A DNA stretch of 64,000 nt from Mastacembelus armatus (lineage: Eukaryota; Chordata; Actinopteri; Synbranchiformes; Mastacembelidae): contig NW_022872898.1 in assembly GCF_900324485.2 (NCBI RefSeq), positions 62,001 through 126,000 on the forward strand, in the 5' to 3' direction. Positions 62,712 through 64,000 of this stretch are shown one piece after another (position 1 is the stretch's first letter; each line of letters begins with the position of its first letter). A program made the position numbers and the translations under genes. Below the pieces are notes generated by a model. It was not told the origin of the DNA, ran no database searches, and was given only the letters and a program-made list of their open reading frames with translations.

Positions 62712-63361
62712 TCCACTTGGGTAACCTGAAGCAGTTTTTTTCCAATTGTGACATATGCCACAAACGCTTTTTTTGACAGTCTACGGTAATATTGGAAAAG
62801 GTTATGCATACATGTGTTAGACAAATTACGGAAAAGGTCAAACATAATCTCCTTAAAGAAGAAGAAACTGCAAATTTAGTGCAAAGTTAGTGTAGCTGTA
62901 TGTGTCTTTGCTGGGAATCATTTGCTTCTGTCTGGCTCTAACACTTTACCAGTCCAGCTTTAGACTGAGTTTAGGACTTCCTGTTCCATTAATACACACA
63001 AATACAGAAAGAAATACATGCAGCTCTGCAACAATGTAGAAAAACATTTAAAAAGTTTATTTATTCATATTCATTTATTATCAGCTTTTATTTCTTTTTG
63101 TTGTCCATAGAAGTTTGTGTGGGCATTTTGTAGCTAGTTCAGCCATGCTATTTGGTGTTAATTCAGAATTTAGGTTCTTGTCTTTAGTTCTTCCTCAGTA
63201 CTAAATAGACCAATTACTATATCTTCCTATTATTGCTGTACAGTTTCCACACCTAGTAACACACCTTAACCTACACTTATGTGCAGAGAAATTTTTCTTT
63301 TCAAAATAAAACAAATACACATATTTCTGTTTTAAATACAGCAAATTAAGCTTCAGTATAA

Positions 63362-63443
63362 ATTGTTGTGGCTGAGTGGTTAAAGCAATGGACTTGAAAT
63401 GCATTGGGGTCTCCCTGCGCAGATTTGAATCCCCTCAACAATG
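63362..63443 (+). pseudogene. tRNA-Ser-TGA pseudogene
   Basis: Partner of 31501-31582. The acceptor attgttg/caacaat is fully complementary, but the T stem (gcaga/cccct) is lost. Confidence 0.7.
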
Positions 63444-63792
63444 AGGTGTCCCTTAGGAATCATCATCTAGTGTTAGTGATGTGTATACTTTCCCTCTTGA
63501 GTTGACTTTCAAATTAAAGTGGTAATGGTGTAGACTGACCACATAAAGTCAGTATGTTGTCTGCTGTTGATGTCAGTTATACCTCCAGATAAATACACTC
63601 ACTCCTATAGACAATTCAGGGTCACCAGTCAACCTAACGTGCATGTTTTTGGACTGAAGTACCTGGAGTAAAGCCACACAAGGATGGGGAGAACATGTAT
63701 ATTACATTCTTTTATTATATTCTTATATTTATAATGATTTGTAACAACACATTTATAATCAATAATCTTTGAACGCCCAATAAGAGCATTCC

Positions 63793-63874
63793 CGACAAGG
63801 ATGGGATTCGAACCCACGTGTGCAGAGCACAATGGATTAGTAGTCCATCACCTTAACCACTCGGTCACCTCGTC
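63793..63874 (-). tRNA. tRNA-Ser with anticodon ACT
   Basis: 82 nt, the same body as Ser-GCT at 31084: acceptor gacgagg/ccttgtc with one wobble, stem atgga/tccat, loop ctactaa. The anticodon is ACT rather than GCT because of one base change at position 34. The variable arm and T arm (gtggg ttcgaat) are intact. It could be a mutated but transcribed gene, or an early pseudogene. Confidence 0.75.
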
Positions 63875-64000
63875 ACAGGGCTCCAGATGTTTAAAGTAGA
63901 TGATCCGTGCAGAATTACCAGAAGAATTTCCAGGTTTACTGCCACAGTAACTCTGTCTAATTCCAGTCTAATGTTACTGCACTGATTCATAATCTGTCAC

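Noticed and set aside
1-64000. CRISPR arrays, operons, ribosome binding sites, riboswitches
   Set aside because: The sequence is vertebrate nuclear DNA; no regularly spaced short repeats or bacterial signals are present.

Overview
The window reads as nuclear DNA of a teleost fish, probably a percomorph. It holds vertebrate-type tRNA genes (Tyr with an intron, Val, Ala, Ser, Lys, Trp, Met, Thr, Gln, Gly) set among typical fish repeats. These are an L2-type LINE with an AATTG-repeat tail, an I-group LINE with an RNase H domain and a GAA tail, a Tx1-type LINE, an RTE/Rex3-type fragment, Penelope-like fragments, a Tc1/mariner-like MITE, a tRNA-derived SINE and piggyBac remnants. I found no convincing host protein-coding gene. 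The window is best read as a tRNA gene cluster that has been amplified and degraded.

Layout. The window is a nest of duplications, most of them inverted. The largest pair is 8.04-17.1 kb against 47.4-56.5 kb (opposite strands, about 30 kb apart), containing Val, Leu, Lys, Pro and Asn tRNA sequences, piggyBac, SINE and a 19-residue-repeat ORF. Other inverted pairs are 2.34-4.93 with 44.58-47.13 kb (Ser, Ala, Val); 5.1-6.33 with 20.64-21.87 kb (I-LINE); 25.6-28.2 with 57.1-59.6 kb (Pro, Val relics); 30.95-33.1 with 61.8-64.0 kb (Ser, Lys; runs off the window); and 1.78-2.5 with 33.3-33.95 kb. There is also a direct tandem duplication, 17.12-19.95 and 22.40-25.24 kb, of a Met-Ala-Tyr-Thr tRNA set, and a direct copy of pieces of the right arm at 1-1.64 kb. 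The centre (34-44 kb) is less duplicated and holds Gly/Val/Gln tRNA sequences, a full MITE, a Tx1 LINE, a GC- and proline-rich segment and an L2 copy.

Best candidates for working tRNA genes, judged only by eye from pairing and the A/B boxes: Lys-CTT (11668), Trp-CCA (21914), Met-CAT (23066), Ala-AGC (23824), Tyr-GTA (24395), Thr-AGT (24987), Ser-GCT (31084), Gln-TTG (35911), Val-CAC (55763), Val-AAC (8649, 44720), Ser-AGA (60436) and Gly-TCC (60832). Around them lie about 40 partial or damaged tRNA copies. Points of interest include anticodon changes between mirror copies (Val CAC/AAC, Ser GCT/ACT), two perfect hairpins that look like local template switches inside or beside tRNA genes, a solo LTR present in one arm and absent from the other, and an unrecognised acidic 19-residue-repeat ORF that recurs with the duplications.

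Limits. Coordinates were counted by hand and boundaries of repeats are approximate, often within tens of bases. Family names of repeats come from recognition of coding motifs or tails, not from a search. A 25-base N gap lies at 61297-61321, and some small indels between copies may be assembly errors.
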